64,000 nucleotides of DNA from Hydractinia symbiolongicarpus (GCF_029227915.1 NC_079879.1:25302501-25366500), one strand, 5' to 3'. Positions 33,751 to 48,165 are shown, counted from the first letter of the stretch. Made by a program: numbers and translations. Notes: generated by a model from the sequence alone, not told the origin.

Positions 33751-36700
33751 TTATTTTTTAGACAATCTATTAGCAACAGCAGCAACCAATGCAGCGCCTT
33801 GTCCAGACCCATCTTCAGCTAAGCGTAACTTCACTTGAGTGGTTGGAAGCAATTCGTCTAAAGCTTCGTACATGAATCGCTTAAAAGTGGGATGTTTCTT
33901 GAACAAACTACCATCAACAGCTACTGTGAGAGAGTTTTTATCCAATCGCTACAAGAAATAAAATTAGGAACTAGATACTCTAGACTGCTTATGATAAAAA
34001 AAGTGCAAACATTTTAATCAAGTGGGTAAAAAACAGCTAATGAAAGTTGTTCACATAAAATTAATGAGAGTTTTGTCTGCTTTCGCCTTATGAGGGCCTC
34101 AAACGTTAATCACGGGGTTTATTTTCACATAAACAAAATTTGCAAAACTCAGAATTTTTTACACGCATATGAACAGATAGTATTAAGGCTATGGACTAGA
34201 AATGCTGACGTCAAAAGAAGTTATACATTATTTTTACTAGGTGTTTTAGCATTTCTACTAATTTTGCGGTTGATACAGGATTTTTTCCTGATCTTTTTCG
34301 TTTAAGGAGAAAATAGTTCCAAAAAAAAAAAGACAACAAAGAACATGATAAGCAACAACACGAGTAAATAAAACATTACTGAATCTACCCAACCCAGAAT
34401 TTGTTTAAGACAGATTTTCTTTCATAAAGTCCTTACCCTAACGATAGTAGTAAGACCAGCAGCAGCTAATCTGGCAGCTCTCAACGACACTACATTACAA
34501 ACGTCTTGGATGACTTGACATTCAAATAATGTTGCTTGCTCGTAACCAAGCAGTTTGAGGATTTCGTGAATATTTTTAACTTCACCACTAAAAAAAAATG
34601 AATTCATTCTTTATACATTTAACAAAATTCCTTAAAAAAGTAAGTAAGGGGATGTTTTAATGTCCTTGTGGATTTTTCTCTAACCGTTGGTTCTTCCTCA
34701 CCACTGACTTGTAATTATGTTCCAATATCTCCAGAGATACGATAGCGTATAGCTCCTTGCCTGCAACACAAGCTGGTTTGAGGTCGGTAGATAACACTAC
34801 ATCTAAAGTGCGCCAGAGTGTGGGACTCGAACCTGACACCCTGTGTCAAAAACTCTGGTTTAAATAAGGCAATGACATTTAATTTTCTAGAAAAACTGAG
34901 GTATGACGTAAACATCCAAATATAGCCTTAGAAAGTAGACACTAAAGTTTAATATTTACCTGCAAAAATCTGAAACATACATCGTGAGAAAACTATTTTG
35001 AACGGCTAACTGTGACGAAACTTTTCCTCTGAACAGCACAAACATTTTAATGAGATGTAGAAGACATTGCCGCACAATTTCGCCGAGATACATGCCGGAG
35101 ATCATCTTCTCGTAACTAAATGAAGGATGTACCAATTAGGAACCGTAGACAAGTACTAGAAACTTACTACATTGAATAATAAGAAGTTTGTTAGTTATGC
35201 TGTTATAACAATTTGCAAATTATTTGATAACATCAAAAAGTTAAGATGTCCCTAACTACTAACATTTCCTCTGGATTATCGACAATACTACTTGTTGAAA
35301 AGATTATTTTCATATTTACAACAAAACAAATAACCAATGCTCACAGTTGCTGTCCTGGATAAAGTGATTCCTGATCGACAATATCATCAAATTGAGTAGC
35401 AACGCATCGTAACTCTCCCTTTTCTCCGAAAGCACCCCACTCAGTATTGACTATAACTTGTTTGGGTTCGTTGAGATCACCGTCCCATTTCTTCACGCTG
35501 CTGATATCCTCCATATAGCAAGCATTCGTTCCAGTACCTAAGATGAGACCAATCGCAACAGCTTGATCGTAAAACGCACAAGACATCATCACGCCGGTTG
35601 TGTCATTAAGTAGAGCAATCTGCTCAACTTCAATCTCCTGCAAGAAAGAAGTAAACGAGATACATAAGCAGAGGGTTAACAGAAAACAAATTCTTGGGAG
35701 CTTAACTTGTAGATAAGAAAGTGATTTAATTCTTAATGCAAAAATAAGGTCTTCAGGATGTATTTAAATTCAAATGTAATTTTGATAAACAAAAAACAAC
35801 ATTACAATTAAACACGCGAACAGGTAACGGACAAAAATATCTACAAAACCTTTGCGAAATCTTAAAAGCGCAGTTTTTTTCGAAATTTTCAAAAATAATT
35901 TTGCACGTTTGCATGGAAACTTCCACAATTTCTTAGCTAAGCCAGTAAAATTTCTTGAACTTCTAGGAAACGAGAGATTACGAAACAACAATGCTTTTCC
36001 AAGCCCTTGCGTAATAACGCCATTAAACTGGGTCTGGACTGTAAAAAATCATATTTTTCTATGTATCATTTTAGAAATACGTAAAAACAAACATGATAAT
36101 ACAGTATGGAGTGTGTGACTTACTTTACGTCTTTCGATAGCATCTGTAAGCAGTTTGATAATATCGTTGCCTTCCACGCCTGCCACGTTGTAACCTTTCG
36201 TCCATTTGATTAGATTACCTGACGTCAAGCTGGTTTGTTCAACTGGAAATGAAAACGTGAATCCAACCGCGGCTATTTTCTTTAAATCTTCACCGAGCTT
36301 TTCTTTGCCAAACTCAGCAAGACATTGCGCTATGTAGCCAAAAAGATTTTCTGCTGTTCCCTCCATGATAGCTGAACCCATCGGGTATGTCTTGTGACTC
36401 ATCGAAATTTGATTATTTTTAATGCTGACAAGAAGAACGCGGAAATTGGTACCACCTAAATCAAGCGCAAAATAATCCCCTTCTTCAGTACCATCTGGTA
36501 TTGAGCGGACATATGTTGGTAACATTTTCACTGGACTTTGGTCCCTTTTGGTCAGCTCTGAAGACAGTCCTAAAGTGAAGTCTTCATTAAACTTTAACAT
36601 AACGCTTTCTAAAGTTTCGCGTGAAACAACGAATTGCGCCAAAACATCGTTGACTCTTTCCTACGAGAGAAGAAATCAGGTTTAATATTTAGTTTAGTTA

Positions 36701-37044
36701 TATGATAAATACAATGTTACAAACGTTACAGTAAAAAACAAAAACAAAAAAAAAACAATACTAGCCAAAAACAAAGAAATAGGCGCCAGATCAGCAAAAA
36801 CATTTCAGTCCCATTTTAACAAAAATATACACGTAGTTTCGGCGCTTTATATAATTTGACGGCTTGCCCTGTTTCGTACTAGTTATGATATTATTTCGGC
36901 CCAGAGACAGGGGACCCGAAGTATTTAACGTAAGGAGCTTGAGATAGGTATCTCGTTTTTATTCTTATACGCAGAATGAGAAATAAAAAAATTATAACAT
37001 ACCTTTTCCCATTCACCTGGAACTCCTTGTCGTAAAGATTGCAT
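33751..37044 (-). CDS. Hexokinase, single-unit (458 aa)
   Basis: Phosphorylates hexoses with ATP, the first step of glycolysis, in the cytosol. Six exons join in phase: 37044-37003, 36660-36124, 35637-35345, 35115-34960, 34587-34437 and 33948-33751. Motifs: phosphate-1 LDLGGTNFR (residues 80-88), sugar-binding FSFPVEQ (150-156) and LIKWTKG (164-170), catalytic Asp in LLNDTTG (about D205), phosphate-2 GTGTNACYMED (from 227), NTEWGAFGE, MISGMYLGE, adenosine motif VDGSL (from 404) and DGSGQGAAL near the end. The 458-aa length fits a 50-kDa, glucokinase-sized hexokinase; vertebrate HK1-3 are duplicated. The N-terminus has no strong mitochondrial-binding helix. Stop codon and an AATAAA poly(A) signal overlap, so the 3' UTR is very short. 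Confidence 0.96.
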
Positions 37045-38071
37045 TGTTACTAAAAAAAAGTCTAAAAATAACAATCACACTCATATGATTCTGTTTTTTC
37101 GACTGTGTACACCCAGCAAATGCCCAACGACCATATTGATATCATTGCAAGTAGATTTTAGCAAGTGTTGACTACAATATTCAGACGGAAAAAACAATAA
37201 CGAAAACAACATACCTGTTAAAATATGTTATTAGTTTTACAATGTATAATTTATTTTAATTTTATAACCCTGAAAAAAATAGACGTAAATAATCAAACCG
37301 GGTAATCTAAAAAAATGCGTTACTGTTTTAAAAGCCCTGCATCATTGACAAAACCTATACCAAAAAACGGTATTTATCACTGTGCTGACATTACCGCATA
37401 ACATTATACAATAGACAGTATGGATAAATTACAAAACACACAAGTCATAAAAATGCAACAGTGCAAGATGAGATTACCTTAAGGTGACTTCTAAGATTTA
37501 CATTAAAAAAATTTTCACTGGGTCAAAAACTCAAAAGCTTGTTTTCTAGTTGATCAATGATTTCCCCTTAAATATCGCCCAAACCTGAAAGTTATTCATG
37601 CATATCACCAGTACTGTATTTTGTCTCGTTAAAACCTTACTACAATTCTTAGATTAGTCATCAATTTATGTTTAAATTAAATTTTAAACTTGATTCGGAA
37701 AAAAAGACAACATATTTGTTGGAGAAAAACGCTACTTAAGCACCGAGTGTTATGAATAACAGTAGTTGTGTCAAGAAAGATTTCCAAGTACATTTTTTAG
37801 CAAAATGTTCGACGAAAAACGTCATAAGTTGTCACTAAATATGCTTGTAACGTTTTACTGGAGAAAAAATATGTTGCAAAAAATGTAGCTAAACTTTGTT
37901 GCGAATCACCCTTAGCACTTTTGTAACACAACTATAATGCCACACTTACAATCATAAATGTTTTTAGTAACGACTGTGACAGTTATGCAATAGTGAGAAC
38001 ACAGACAACTTATAAATGTGTATAACGAGAGCGAAGGAGAACGTGTAGACATTGTATTGTCCAATTTTTAA
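37045..38071. other. Hexokinase-PUF60 intergenic region
   Basis: Contains the hexokinase promoter side and the PUF60 3' flank. An AATAAA on the minus strand at 38077-38072, about 205 bp after the PUF60 stop, is a likely PUF60 poly(A) signal. No gene or repeat array recognised. Confidence 0.5.
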
Positions 38072-38280
38072 TTTATTTTTTCATTAAAAATAAAAAATAT
38101 ATTTACAGTATGTCCATGCAATATAACATTATTATTAATTTTTCACAATCCTTACGAAAATGAGAATGAAATATGCATGAAACAATTGTTGTTTTCGCAC
38201 GTAAAGCTATACATTAATCACATCGTCTTTTCCATTAATCAACATCTTTTCTCGATTTACCAAACAGCATGAAATAATGT

Positions 38281-41200
38281 TCAGTCAGTATAGTCTTGCG
38301 CTTTAAATTTGTCTTCATCGTAAACCTGCGCTTGTATATTCCGTCCACCAAACCATCTACCGTGAAGAGCTGTTTGTGCAGTTTCAGCAGCTAAAAAATT
38401 AGATAGTTTACTTTCTAGTAACCAATAGTTGGAGAAAATAAGTTATAATACTCTTAGGTTGTTGTCACATGAGACACACTAAGTTAGTCTTGGAAAAATA
38501 TGGATCTCAGCAAACAATTTTTAGGAGATTTTAGGACAAGTCAATATTTTAGGTCCAAATCTTAGGTGATTTAGAAAAGCCTTTTTTAGGTTATTTAGGA
38601 GATTTTGGGTGTGTTTACTTTGATATCCTACAGGGTGGCCAGTGAACTTTTTATTTTAAAAATTAGGACATTTTAGATGATTTTATAGAATAAAGGTAGG
38701 AGATAATGCTAAGTCAGAAATAATACAAGATATGTATATATTATTGGTAAAAATAAATTTAGATTTTCGGATGTCATGTTAGAAAAAAAGATTTTAGAAG
38801 GACATTTTTTTCAGGTCATTAAGGGTTATGCTTTACAAGCTTGACGAACTCTGTTTTAGAATCTGAGCAGTATTTTGTTTGCTTGATAGATGTACTGCGT
38901 TTAGGTTACCCAAAAGTATGTGCGTGAATTTCATTCTGTGTATTTGTATATTATGCGCATGCGCATACCTTTAGACCTATGTCAGTTAAAGATTGGAGTA
39001 CACATTTTTTTACCTAGAATTTGCACAGCCCTTTGATCTACCAAAGCAAAAAGAATTATAAGCTCAAGCAACTTCTTAAATCCAGTAACAACAGAAACGA
39101 AGAATTTAAAAGGGATTCATAATTTTTTTCACTTACATTCAGTTTTGGCGAATTCAACAAAGATTTTAACGATCACTTCAGCGCTTTCTTCTTCGCCTTG
39201 CTTTTCTTGGTATATAACGACTTTTTTAACTTCCCCAAAGCGACTACATTCTTCTGTGACTTCTTCTTCAAGGTCTTCATCGACCTCCTCTGCACCTACC
39301 ATGTTGCGCAGTACCAAAACTCCAGACTAAAAAGAAAAGTTTTCTTATTTTAAATAGAATTTTCGCTAGACGTGATTTTAAAAAATTTGCGCTGGTAAAA
39401 AACAAAAACAAATCTAGAAAAATCTATTTCCAGCATTGCTTCCTTTGTTTAAATAAAGTATGTCTGATTGAAATCATTTAGTTTGAATATTCTTGTGAAC
39501 TACCTACTAACAAATCTGTAGACGATGAGGTTACAAAGAACTACTTAAAAGGTTGAAAGTTAATATCCAATCATAAGTAATATAAAACTCATACAGCAGC
39601 TCCTCGAGACAACTTCTGCATCATCATGTATCTTGCATCTTTGCCTGATATTTCTAATTTCTCCTCCCGTTCTAAATTTTGTTCACCAGCATGCTTATGA
39701 TCCAACAACTCCTGCTTTTTGCGTTGTTGTCGAGCATTTAATTTTTCTTCTGGAACAGGTTGATTCCCAGACGATTGAGACGAAAGCATAGTAGACATGG
39801 CAGAAGACGTTTGACCGTTAGATGAAACTACTGGTGAGCCAGTGCTACCATTTATGCCGTGTACTGAAGCTGTTACAGGTGATGCAACTGACGTTGAAGC
39901 TGCTGATGTCATCAACTGATTGTTAGTAGGAGGTGTTGCAACTTGACTGACACTCAGCATTGGATTAAGTGGATTTTTAGTCAATGCACTTGCTAAAAAC
40001 ACAGGAAGAAAAAAAATTTTCAACTCAAGAAATTAAATTTTCTTTCTGAAAAATAGACAGAGAACAGAAATTAGTTATGGCATGAATTGAAGACTTGGCA
40101 ACGTTCTCAAACAAAAACAAAGAAACAAATACCTCCATGTGTTGACACAGCTTCTTGTCCTTGTATACTTGCTGATATAGCAGATGCAGCTAACATAGAT
40201 GCAGCTGGTGGTGGTCCCTGTGCCATCGCAGACGTAGGTGGTGTTATGGCCTAAAAGCAAAAACCATAACACAAAAAATGCATAAATATTACCATATTCC
40301 CCTTTAAGTTGTTCATTCATGCATCTGTTCGTTTCTTTCTTAGTGCTTAGTGTATTATAATAAAGATAAGGAATTATTATATAGGATGAAGGAATTGTCA
40401 GTAGTAAAAAAATACTGCGTGTATAAACTAAATAATAGTTTTTGTGAACTGGTTTCGTATTTTAAAAGCAGTGTAGTTATGTACAGGATTGCTTTCTGAA
40501 AACGAGACCATGTGTGTAGAAAATGTGAAAACTCAGTTAACATTCCAAAAACAACCTCATAAAAGAACCAAGTGTGTTTTGCTGCATAGGCTGATGCATG
40601 AATTTTTCGAGAAATAATGTCAAAAGCAAGATAAAATAAACAAGGTAGCTAAAAATAGCAAAAGTTAAATTAATGTACGGCAAAGTCACGGGCAATTAAT
40701 TAACGTGGTTATTGTTGTTGCCTATTTCCTTATGATAAAATTAACAAGAAAACCGTTTTGTGATATATACAATAAATTTTGGGAACTTTGTAAGTGGATA
40801 CAGGTTTAAATAACTAGTGATATTTACTTAAGGTTAAACAGGCGGATCTGCAATATTTTAATGCTGACACTGGAGACTTAGAACTTAACCCTTATTTAAC
40901 TTGATTAGTATCTTAATGCACATAAAGTTTTTTACTATTTTGTTCAGACAATTCGTAGGAAAAGCATTTTAATATTATATTGCTATTAAAAGAAAATAAG
41001 GAAAAAAAATAAAGAAATAAGAAATTAAAATCGAGTATTACCTTTCCAACACGTATATACTGTCCGCCCAGATCAAACAGATTCATAGCGACTATGGCGT
41101 CATTTGCTGCTTGCTGTGTTGTGTATTCGATGAAACCAAATCCTTTGTGTTTTCCTGTGAGTTGATCAGGTGAGAGCTTGCAACTTATCACCGTCCCAAA

Positions 41201-44200
41201 TGCTTCAAATACACTAAAACAGTAAAACATACATTATTTGTAATATTGAAAAAAGTCAAACATACAGGACATAAAGGATTCTATGAAATTTTTGTGAAAC
41301 TATTTTTTTGCTCCTCCAAAATCCTCTTCTCGAAAAATCTTTTTTATTGCCCCTATCTCCTTTTATGCCATTTATTATCCAATTTAATAAGATAGATCAG
41401 GTATTGAATTTAGAAATTGCTAGAAATATGCAATAACAACTTGACAAGCAAATATCGAGTCCTTTATCTCACATAAGCTTTCTAACACATAATGATAGCC
41501 ACTAAAGAAGCTTTCAATTAAAAAACACAGCATTGCTGATGAATATGTAGAAAAAAGTGAAGGCTAATTTTTGACGGATTGACATGAGATTTCCAATATA
41601 TTTACAGGAAATTCAACAACAACAATAACAACAATAACAAATTTTCAGTTTCCCCTTAACATAATGCCAAATATTTTCCTGGCACAACATCACCACCTTT
41701 ATATTCACATGCTGAGAGTTTTGGTCAAACAGAAGAGGAAATATAAAACATGTCTTGAAAGTGAAACAAGAGGTCATCCTGCTCAAAACATTGCACACAA
41801 AATACTACAAAAAAGATATTTAATGGCTTATAATTAAAATTACATCATGAACAAATCATACCTTTTGATATCAGTCTCAGTCAGGTCAGGGTGTATAGAT
41901 GAGATGTAAATTCGAGCATATTGTCTTGCTTCTTCTAGTATTTGTTCTATCCATGGAGCTGCTTGAGGTACATTACTGGGCCTTCCAACCTGTTGTTGCA
42001 GAAAACAGTTGAAAAAATAAGTTACACCTATAACGTGGAGATGCAGTGTCATACACTAAAAGCAGCATTGATACACAATAAACTGTGCTGAGTACTCTAC
42101 CTGGCAACGTATTTGGACCTTTTGTGCACCTTATGGTTATGAAAAAAGTTAAGCAGAGATCTTAATGGCATTTTCAATTAGAGTGAAAGGCAGTGTTAAA
42201 GTTAATTTTATGCCACTTGATAAATATTTAAGACCAGATATCGCTCATCATAAATTTTACAACTGTAGAATGTATTTAGAAATGTTGTTGCATGTTTTTT
42301 TACTAAAATTTAATTTATTTTCAAGGGAATATATGTTGTCATTCATTAAATGAGGATGGGGTTTCATAATTCAAAATTCAACTTGGTAAATTTGTCGTGA
42401 TCATTAATACTGATATAATTTTTTGCACAAAAACTAAACACACTACTTTGTGAACTCAACCAAAAAGAAGTTGAGCTTTAGCCACATATATATACAATAT
42501 TTACCTTTATATTTCTGCCACCCATCATCACATTATTCATTTGCTCCAGAGCTAATTGGGCAGCTTCAGGAATCTCATACTCGACAAATGCAAAACCCTG
42601 AAGAGAAAAGTAGGTAAAAGCTGATTGCACATTGTCATAAGCTTTTGTTTGCTAAGTTTGTCCATTTACATTTACTGTTTGAAACAAAAGTAATTAATAC
42701 TTTTGGTCATTCCAACACAAATTTCTAGTTGTAATCATGAAGTCACTGCTTTTTACATCCTTACCACAGCCAATAATATCTCATCCCTATTTCTTAAAAC
42801 TTTTCTAGTAAAATAAAATATTAAATCTGCTTTCTCTGAGTAAAAATAATGTGTTCACTTATTTAAACAATATTTAATAACATTCCATTCTTTTATTGCA
42901 CTGTGAAGGGAATAGATCTGTAATCCTATGTGAATAGCTTTGATTTAGAGAAGAGTAATTAGCTTACAACTGAGTGTGTTGTAAATAAAATATTATACCC
43001 TTTACATTAAGGTTTGAATGGATTACAAAACCATGGATAAAAACGTGTATATTTAATCATCTTGACCTCACTTATGAAAACCACTTTGTGGGATATATAG
43101 AGAGTATTTTCAAAAACAGTAATTACAGTTCAAACTAATTAGTTACAAATTTAACTGGTTGTAAATGTGCCTGACGTCATGTTGATAAGCAATTGGTAAC
43201 TAAAAACTATTGCTATGCTAAAAACAGTGCAAAACATTCTAATTGCCACTTACCTTATGCCTCCCTGTAGTTGAATCACGTGATAAATCAATCATTCTAA
43301 TTGGACCAAATGGAATAAAAGATGCTCGGACAGCTTCTTCATCCAGCTGAAAGTTTATACTGCCAATATACACTCTGAAAGAAACAACAAATTTTGATTG
43401 TTTTTAATAATTAGAACGCAACTAAAAAGGGTGAACTTCATGATGATTTCTTTATGCCATGCCAGCTAAACATTGTTTTTAAAAATGCTAATTAAATAAT
43501 AAATTTTACAGGTTTCGAATTAGAAAAGTAAAGTCAGTTCGCAAAAATTTTGGCACTCTGTAACAAGTAAACCACCATCTAGATGTGGTCTGGGAACACC
43601 TTAGATACCTACCATTTTTCTATCGCCGTTCTTCGTTCTTAAACTTTTAAAATGCGATCTAAAAAACCTTTCTATCGCCGTTTTGCGTTATTAAGTTCTT
43701 AAAATGCGATCTAAAAAATCTTCTTATCGCCGTTCTTCGTTCTGAAACTTTTGAAATGTGATCTAAAAAAGCATTTCTATCGCCACTTAAAAATATTTGA
43801 TTCGCAATTTTATCATTTTCTTCACAAAGTGAATCGCAAAAATGACATTTCGATTTGCAAATCACAAATTGCGAACTGCTAATTCGAACACTGTTTTAAG
43901 AACAAACAGACACAAAAAACATGAAGCAACTGACCTGCACATAAGTGCCAAGGCTCTTTGTCTCTGTGCAGAGCTGTGGAGCTGAGATGCGTCCTGTGTT
44001 TGGACAACTTTTTGCTTTGCTAATACCTGAAATAAGATGAAGACTAACTTAAATTTTAAAACAAATTGAAAAACATCAACATCATTTGACTGCATTAATA
44101 ATTTCCAATAATTATAATTATTTTTTAATTATATTTCTCCCAAATTACCTTAGAACTTGTTTATTTCTACTCAGTTCCCTCTCTTTTTTAAATGAAAATT

Positions 44201-45571
44201 GTAGGACAAGTATTTAAGATTAGTAAAGAAATCAAATAAAAAAATACATGTTGAACAGATTGCTCCATGGCAAATCGTTTTGCTTGTGCAAGTCTTTCTT
44301 CTTGGTCACGAACAATAGGTGGCAATGCTTTTTTCGCTTCTGAAAATCGTGCTTGCAATCCTCCAGACCCTGGCCCGATAATCAGTTCGCCAGACTCATC
44401 ATCTTTTGGTTGATCTAAAGCTTCAACCTTTGGAACAACGCCCAGCTCTAAAACAAGTACCCTGTATTTCAGCATTAGATCAAATAATTTAAAAACCCAA
44501 AACCAATTTGTTTATTTAGCGCTTTCAGAATTATTCATGTTAAAACTGTTAAAGAAAGTACATATTTTACAACTTTTTTTGTGTTTTATAGTTAAATATT
44601 TTATTCATGTATGAAAAAATCTGTGATTGTGAAAATCTCATTGATCAATTTAGAAAAAAATAATTAAACAACAAATTGATCAGGGTTTTCATTTTAAATT
44701 TGCAACAAAATTTTATAAAGATATACAAGCACTGATTCCCTAACAACTTTACCGTATATAAATTGTCATCTATTGCTACTCACTCGCTCTCTTGCTTCGT
44801 AATACGAAGTGAGCCTGATAATTCAGGATGCTGCCTTAGCATTTGAGCTTGTCAAATCTTATAAAAACACAGAAAGAAAACACAACATGTATGATTATAC
44901 ACAGTAAAACCAATATTCTCGATAGCAGTTGCACCAAATGCTGTGCACGTTAAATTAGAATTTGCAGTATATGTAGGAATATTAGGAAGTACAGTTCCTT
45001 GATGTAAAATTTATTGTCATTTGAAAAATTTAAGTTTTGACCATTTAACATAGAAAAGAAAGCCATTACATTTATACCAAGAAATCAATAGGGAACGTTA
45101 TACTTAAAAAATTACGAATTTAGTTTGCAATATTAGGTAGAGACAACAACAACAACGACACAGTTTATTGAGCAAGAATACATATGCTGCTGCCATTTAT
45201 AGGATGGTTATGATCTCTAGAATGAAAGAAAAAGAAAGGACTATCATATTTTTTGGTGTTCTTGAATTTCCTGTAAAATAAATTATAAAAAGATTTATAC
45301 TAATAAATTGTTTTTAATGATACTAACTAACAAACATCATTATAGAGCATGTTTTTCAAGAGTTATAGCTGGCAACTTGGTAAAGTTGTTTGAAGTAAAA
45401 ATGTTGATAATTTTGTCAGTTCGTAACATTTGTTCAATAAAAACATTGCATGCTTACACATTCAAAATTCTTACCTTCTGGTTTGACATCAAACATATTT
45501 CTACGGCGCCGTTTCGTAGGTGCTGGTGGCTCCTGATTAGTTGTTGTTTCTGTAGGTTTATCGACATCCAT
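38281..45571 (-). CDS. PUF60: PUF60, poly(U)-binding splicing factor (572 aa)
   Basis: Nuclear RNA-binding protein that helps U2AF recognise 3' splice sites (Drosophila Half pint). Eleven exons join in phase: 45571-45475, 44447-44248, 44026-43935, 43374-43254, 42597-42505, 41989-41862, 41213-41042, 40250-40133, 39992-39595, 39326-39137 and 38390-38281. Order: a basic N-terminus ([14 protein letters not shown]); [13 protein letters not shown]-like [16 protein letters not shown]1 from residue 131 ([16 protein letters not shown]); RRM2 from about 228 ([30 protein letters not shown]); an Ala/Ser/Thr-rich linker; [12 protein letters not shown]; and a C-terminal UHM from about 474 ([31 protein letters not shown]-like, GRWFGGR) that binds ULM peptides. 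Length matches the human protein (559 aa). Upstream of the ATG an in-frame stop lies 15 bp away. 5' UTR exons are not identified. Confidence 0.96.
43610..43800. repeat. Array of a roughly 62-bp dispersed repeat
   Basis: About three units of TTTCTATCGCCGTTCTTCGTTCTTAAACTTTTAAAATGCGATCTAAAAAA lie in a PUF60 intron. Single degenerate units recur at about 51425, 52790-52855 and 56157-56215. The last two flank the gag-protease-integrase unit. Confidence 0.8.
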
Positions 45572-46480
45572 AGCTGTGGCACTCACCTATTTAATGAAAA
45601 AAATTATTCACAAAACCCACACAAAATAGTTATTTCAATTTAAATCTGCAGGTTTGTGTAAGTTTGCCAAGCAGGTAAGTTTGCTACTTCAAATTTTCTT
45701 TGGCAGGGGACAATAACATTATCAACTCCAATGTCATATGTTTTTGAATAACAAGATATATAACTGCCCTACATAGCACTAACCACATAGTATATATTCC
45801 AACATGACATGTAGTAAAGGTTAAAGCAAGTAACACATTCATCACACAGTGTCTTTATAAGTCTAAAGATTTTTCTTGTTTTCTGGTTTTAAAGCAATTT
45901 ATTACTTGTTATTAGTATTTGCCAAAAATATTAATCATATTATGAGCACAAGTGACATAAAGGAAACAATATGGAGAACTTAATGGTAGCATGGCGAACT
46001 TATAAATAACATCCATCTTACATACATTTAGCCTGGATGTATATCATATATATATATATATATTTATAACAGTGGGTAAGGTAGAGTAGTATCCCAAGTG
46101 GGAGTCATATTTAGTCAGTAAAAACTGCTAAGTATGTATTGCTAATTAGGTAATTCTCTAAATTTGGAGTACTATAGAAGAATAATTAACAGTCCACATC
46201 CATTTAGAAGGGATCAGTTTTTTGAGACACCAGATAAACCTCTTTAAATCAAAACCGAGTCACAAATTTATTAAGTAACCTTTCTAAAATGAAGCAAGGG
46301 TCTGTAACCATGCAATTTTAAAGAAACGCCGAAGGTCCCAGTTGTTTGAGACCACAAATTTCCTGAACACCTATTTTAGCAAATTTTTACTCAAGTAAGT
46401 GATGCAAGTCATCAACGCTTAGATAGAAGAAAAAAAATGAAAAAAATAGCTGTTCACTGCATCAGCTCTGGCAAATATTT
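45572..46480. other. PUF60 upstream region
   Basis: Contains the PUF60 promoter side and a short (AT)n run at about 46046-46066. No second gene is visible. A splice-acceptor-like TTAAATAG lies just before the PUF60 ATG, which may mean an untranslated first exon further up. Confidence 0.4.
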
Positions 46481-46483
46481 TTA

Positions 46484-46703
46484 TTTTCCAAAATGACACT
46501 TGCTTAAGCGTCCCTGGCCTTTTAATTTTTTGTTGACGAATACATAATTTGGGATCTGCAATCAAATTTTGTGAGTAAACATATAGGGCTTATACAAGCT
46601 TACCCACAAAACTTGATTGCAAACCAAGTTGCAGATCTCGAGTTGAATTGTCAGCAAAAAATAAGAGGCTGGGACGAGCAAGCGAGTGTCATTTTGGCAA
46701 AAA
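46484..46703. mobile_element. Fold-back element with roughly 100-bp arms
   Basis: CCAAAATGACACTTGCTTAA at the left is mirrored at the right end (GCAAGCGAGTGTCATTTTGG). The arms stay complementary nearly to the centre (GATCTGCAATC...GCAGATCTCGAG), so the whole unit could form one long imperfect hairpin. No coding capacity. Confidence 0.7.
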
Positions 46704-46814
46704 AATTTATGTTAATCAATCAACCTTTATAATATCTATGCATTGGTACAGTTTGAATGCACACCCCTTAACAGTTCTAAATTTACTGATGAAAGAAAAT
46801 ATCCAAATTTGCTA

Positions 46815-46976
46815 TTATTGAAATATGGCATCATAATTCATTCAGCATAATTAAATCTGAAATTCTTTAAATGTGAATATCTTGAGAACGAAAAGAGCTT
46901 TTTAAAAAAATTAAAAAGACTTTTTAAGCTCTATAATATAAGTCCAGCATCATTTTATACCTCGGGTTCCCTTTAA
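46815..46976 (-). mobile_element. Second copy of the TTAA MITE end
   Basis: The reverse complement of this stretch matches 16212-16390, including the terminal AGGGAACCCGAGGTATAA next to TTAA (46973-46976). It shows the family is dispersed in the genome. Confidence 0.6.
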
Positions 46977-48165
46977 GGTATAGCTAAAGACGAATTATAA
47001 CTATTTTATAAATTTTTATAATATTGCTACCATAAAATTAAGAGATAAAACTATGGGAACTTTTGTGTTCACAATTTCACAAAAATCACTCAGCAGAATT
47101 ATAAAAACCACAGTAAATTACTTCTAATTTTTGTGCTGATTTTAATTGGTTGAGGTAAGAAATTGCAGAAAACACTCTAGTGCTGTGGAAAAGTTTTCTG
47201 ATCAGGACAATTTTCTCACTTGGATTGGTTTTTCTTTTTGCTTCCAGTTTAGGAAAGGTTTTAGATATAGAAATAATTTTGTTTTTTGTTACTCGACCCA
47301 AACTCATGGCTGTTTACGGTCAAACCGTGGATAAAATTAAAATGGCTTTCACAATTTTTTTTAGAATTTTGTATTTGAAACTTTTTTTTGTATTCTTTTA
47401 ATCTTCTTAAAATAAAAAATATTAAAACGATCTACTTTTCTTTTTTTTAAATATAAAAATATGTTATGTGTGTTATGGATTTTGAGTTATTTCGTCAAAA
47501 AAACACAAAATTATAAAAAACAATTCTTATGACAAGAGTATATACCATCTTTCCAACCTTGTGTCAGCGTAGTGCTACTAGGTACTGATTTGACAATTCC
47601 TATGGGGGCCTGGAAACATGGTTCTATCGACCAGTACCATGCACCATTCGTTTCGCAAACTATAAAGTTAAAATCTTCTTCTTCACATATTTCTCCCATT
47701 TGGCCCAAAAATAACCCTTAGGAGAATTTCGGACAGATTAATATTTCATCTACAGTACTTCTTAAATGTTACTTTACATGTGCACTTGTCACCTTCACAC
47801 GAACCTTCGGTAGCTTCAGAACTTTTGTTGTTATTGTAAACCTATTAAAAACATGTTTTTATTTTTGCATGTTGGAAACAATAGAGTTCATGTCTCACAT
47901 GCAAACTTTAATCAGTGCATAACTCATTGTTGTATTTAAATACCACACCCGTCAAGGGATCAGCGGAAGCAAAAATATAAATTCAAGTTTTTATTGTTTT
48001 TTATCTTGAACGGCAATGCATTATCTGTCGTTTTTACCTGCAATTTATTATGATACTTTGATAGAATCTTATTTTTTGCGTGTAGTTTTATTGTTTTTAC
48101 ACAAACATACATGTTGTATTTTACTTAGGGACCATCTCCACCATCGTTTTACATTTTGATCGAAT

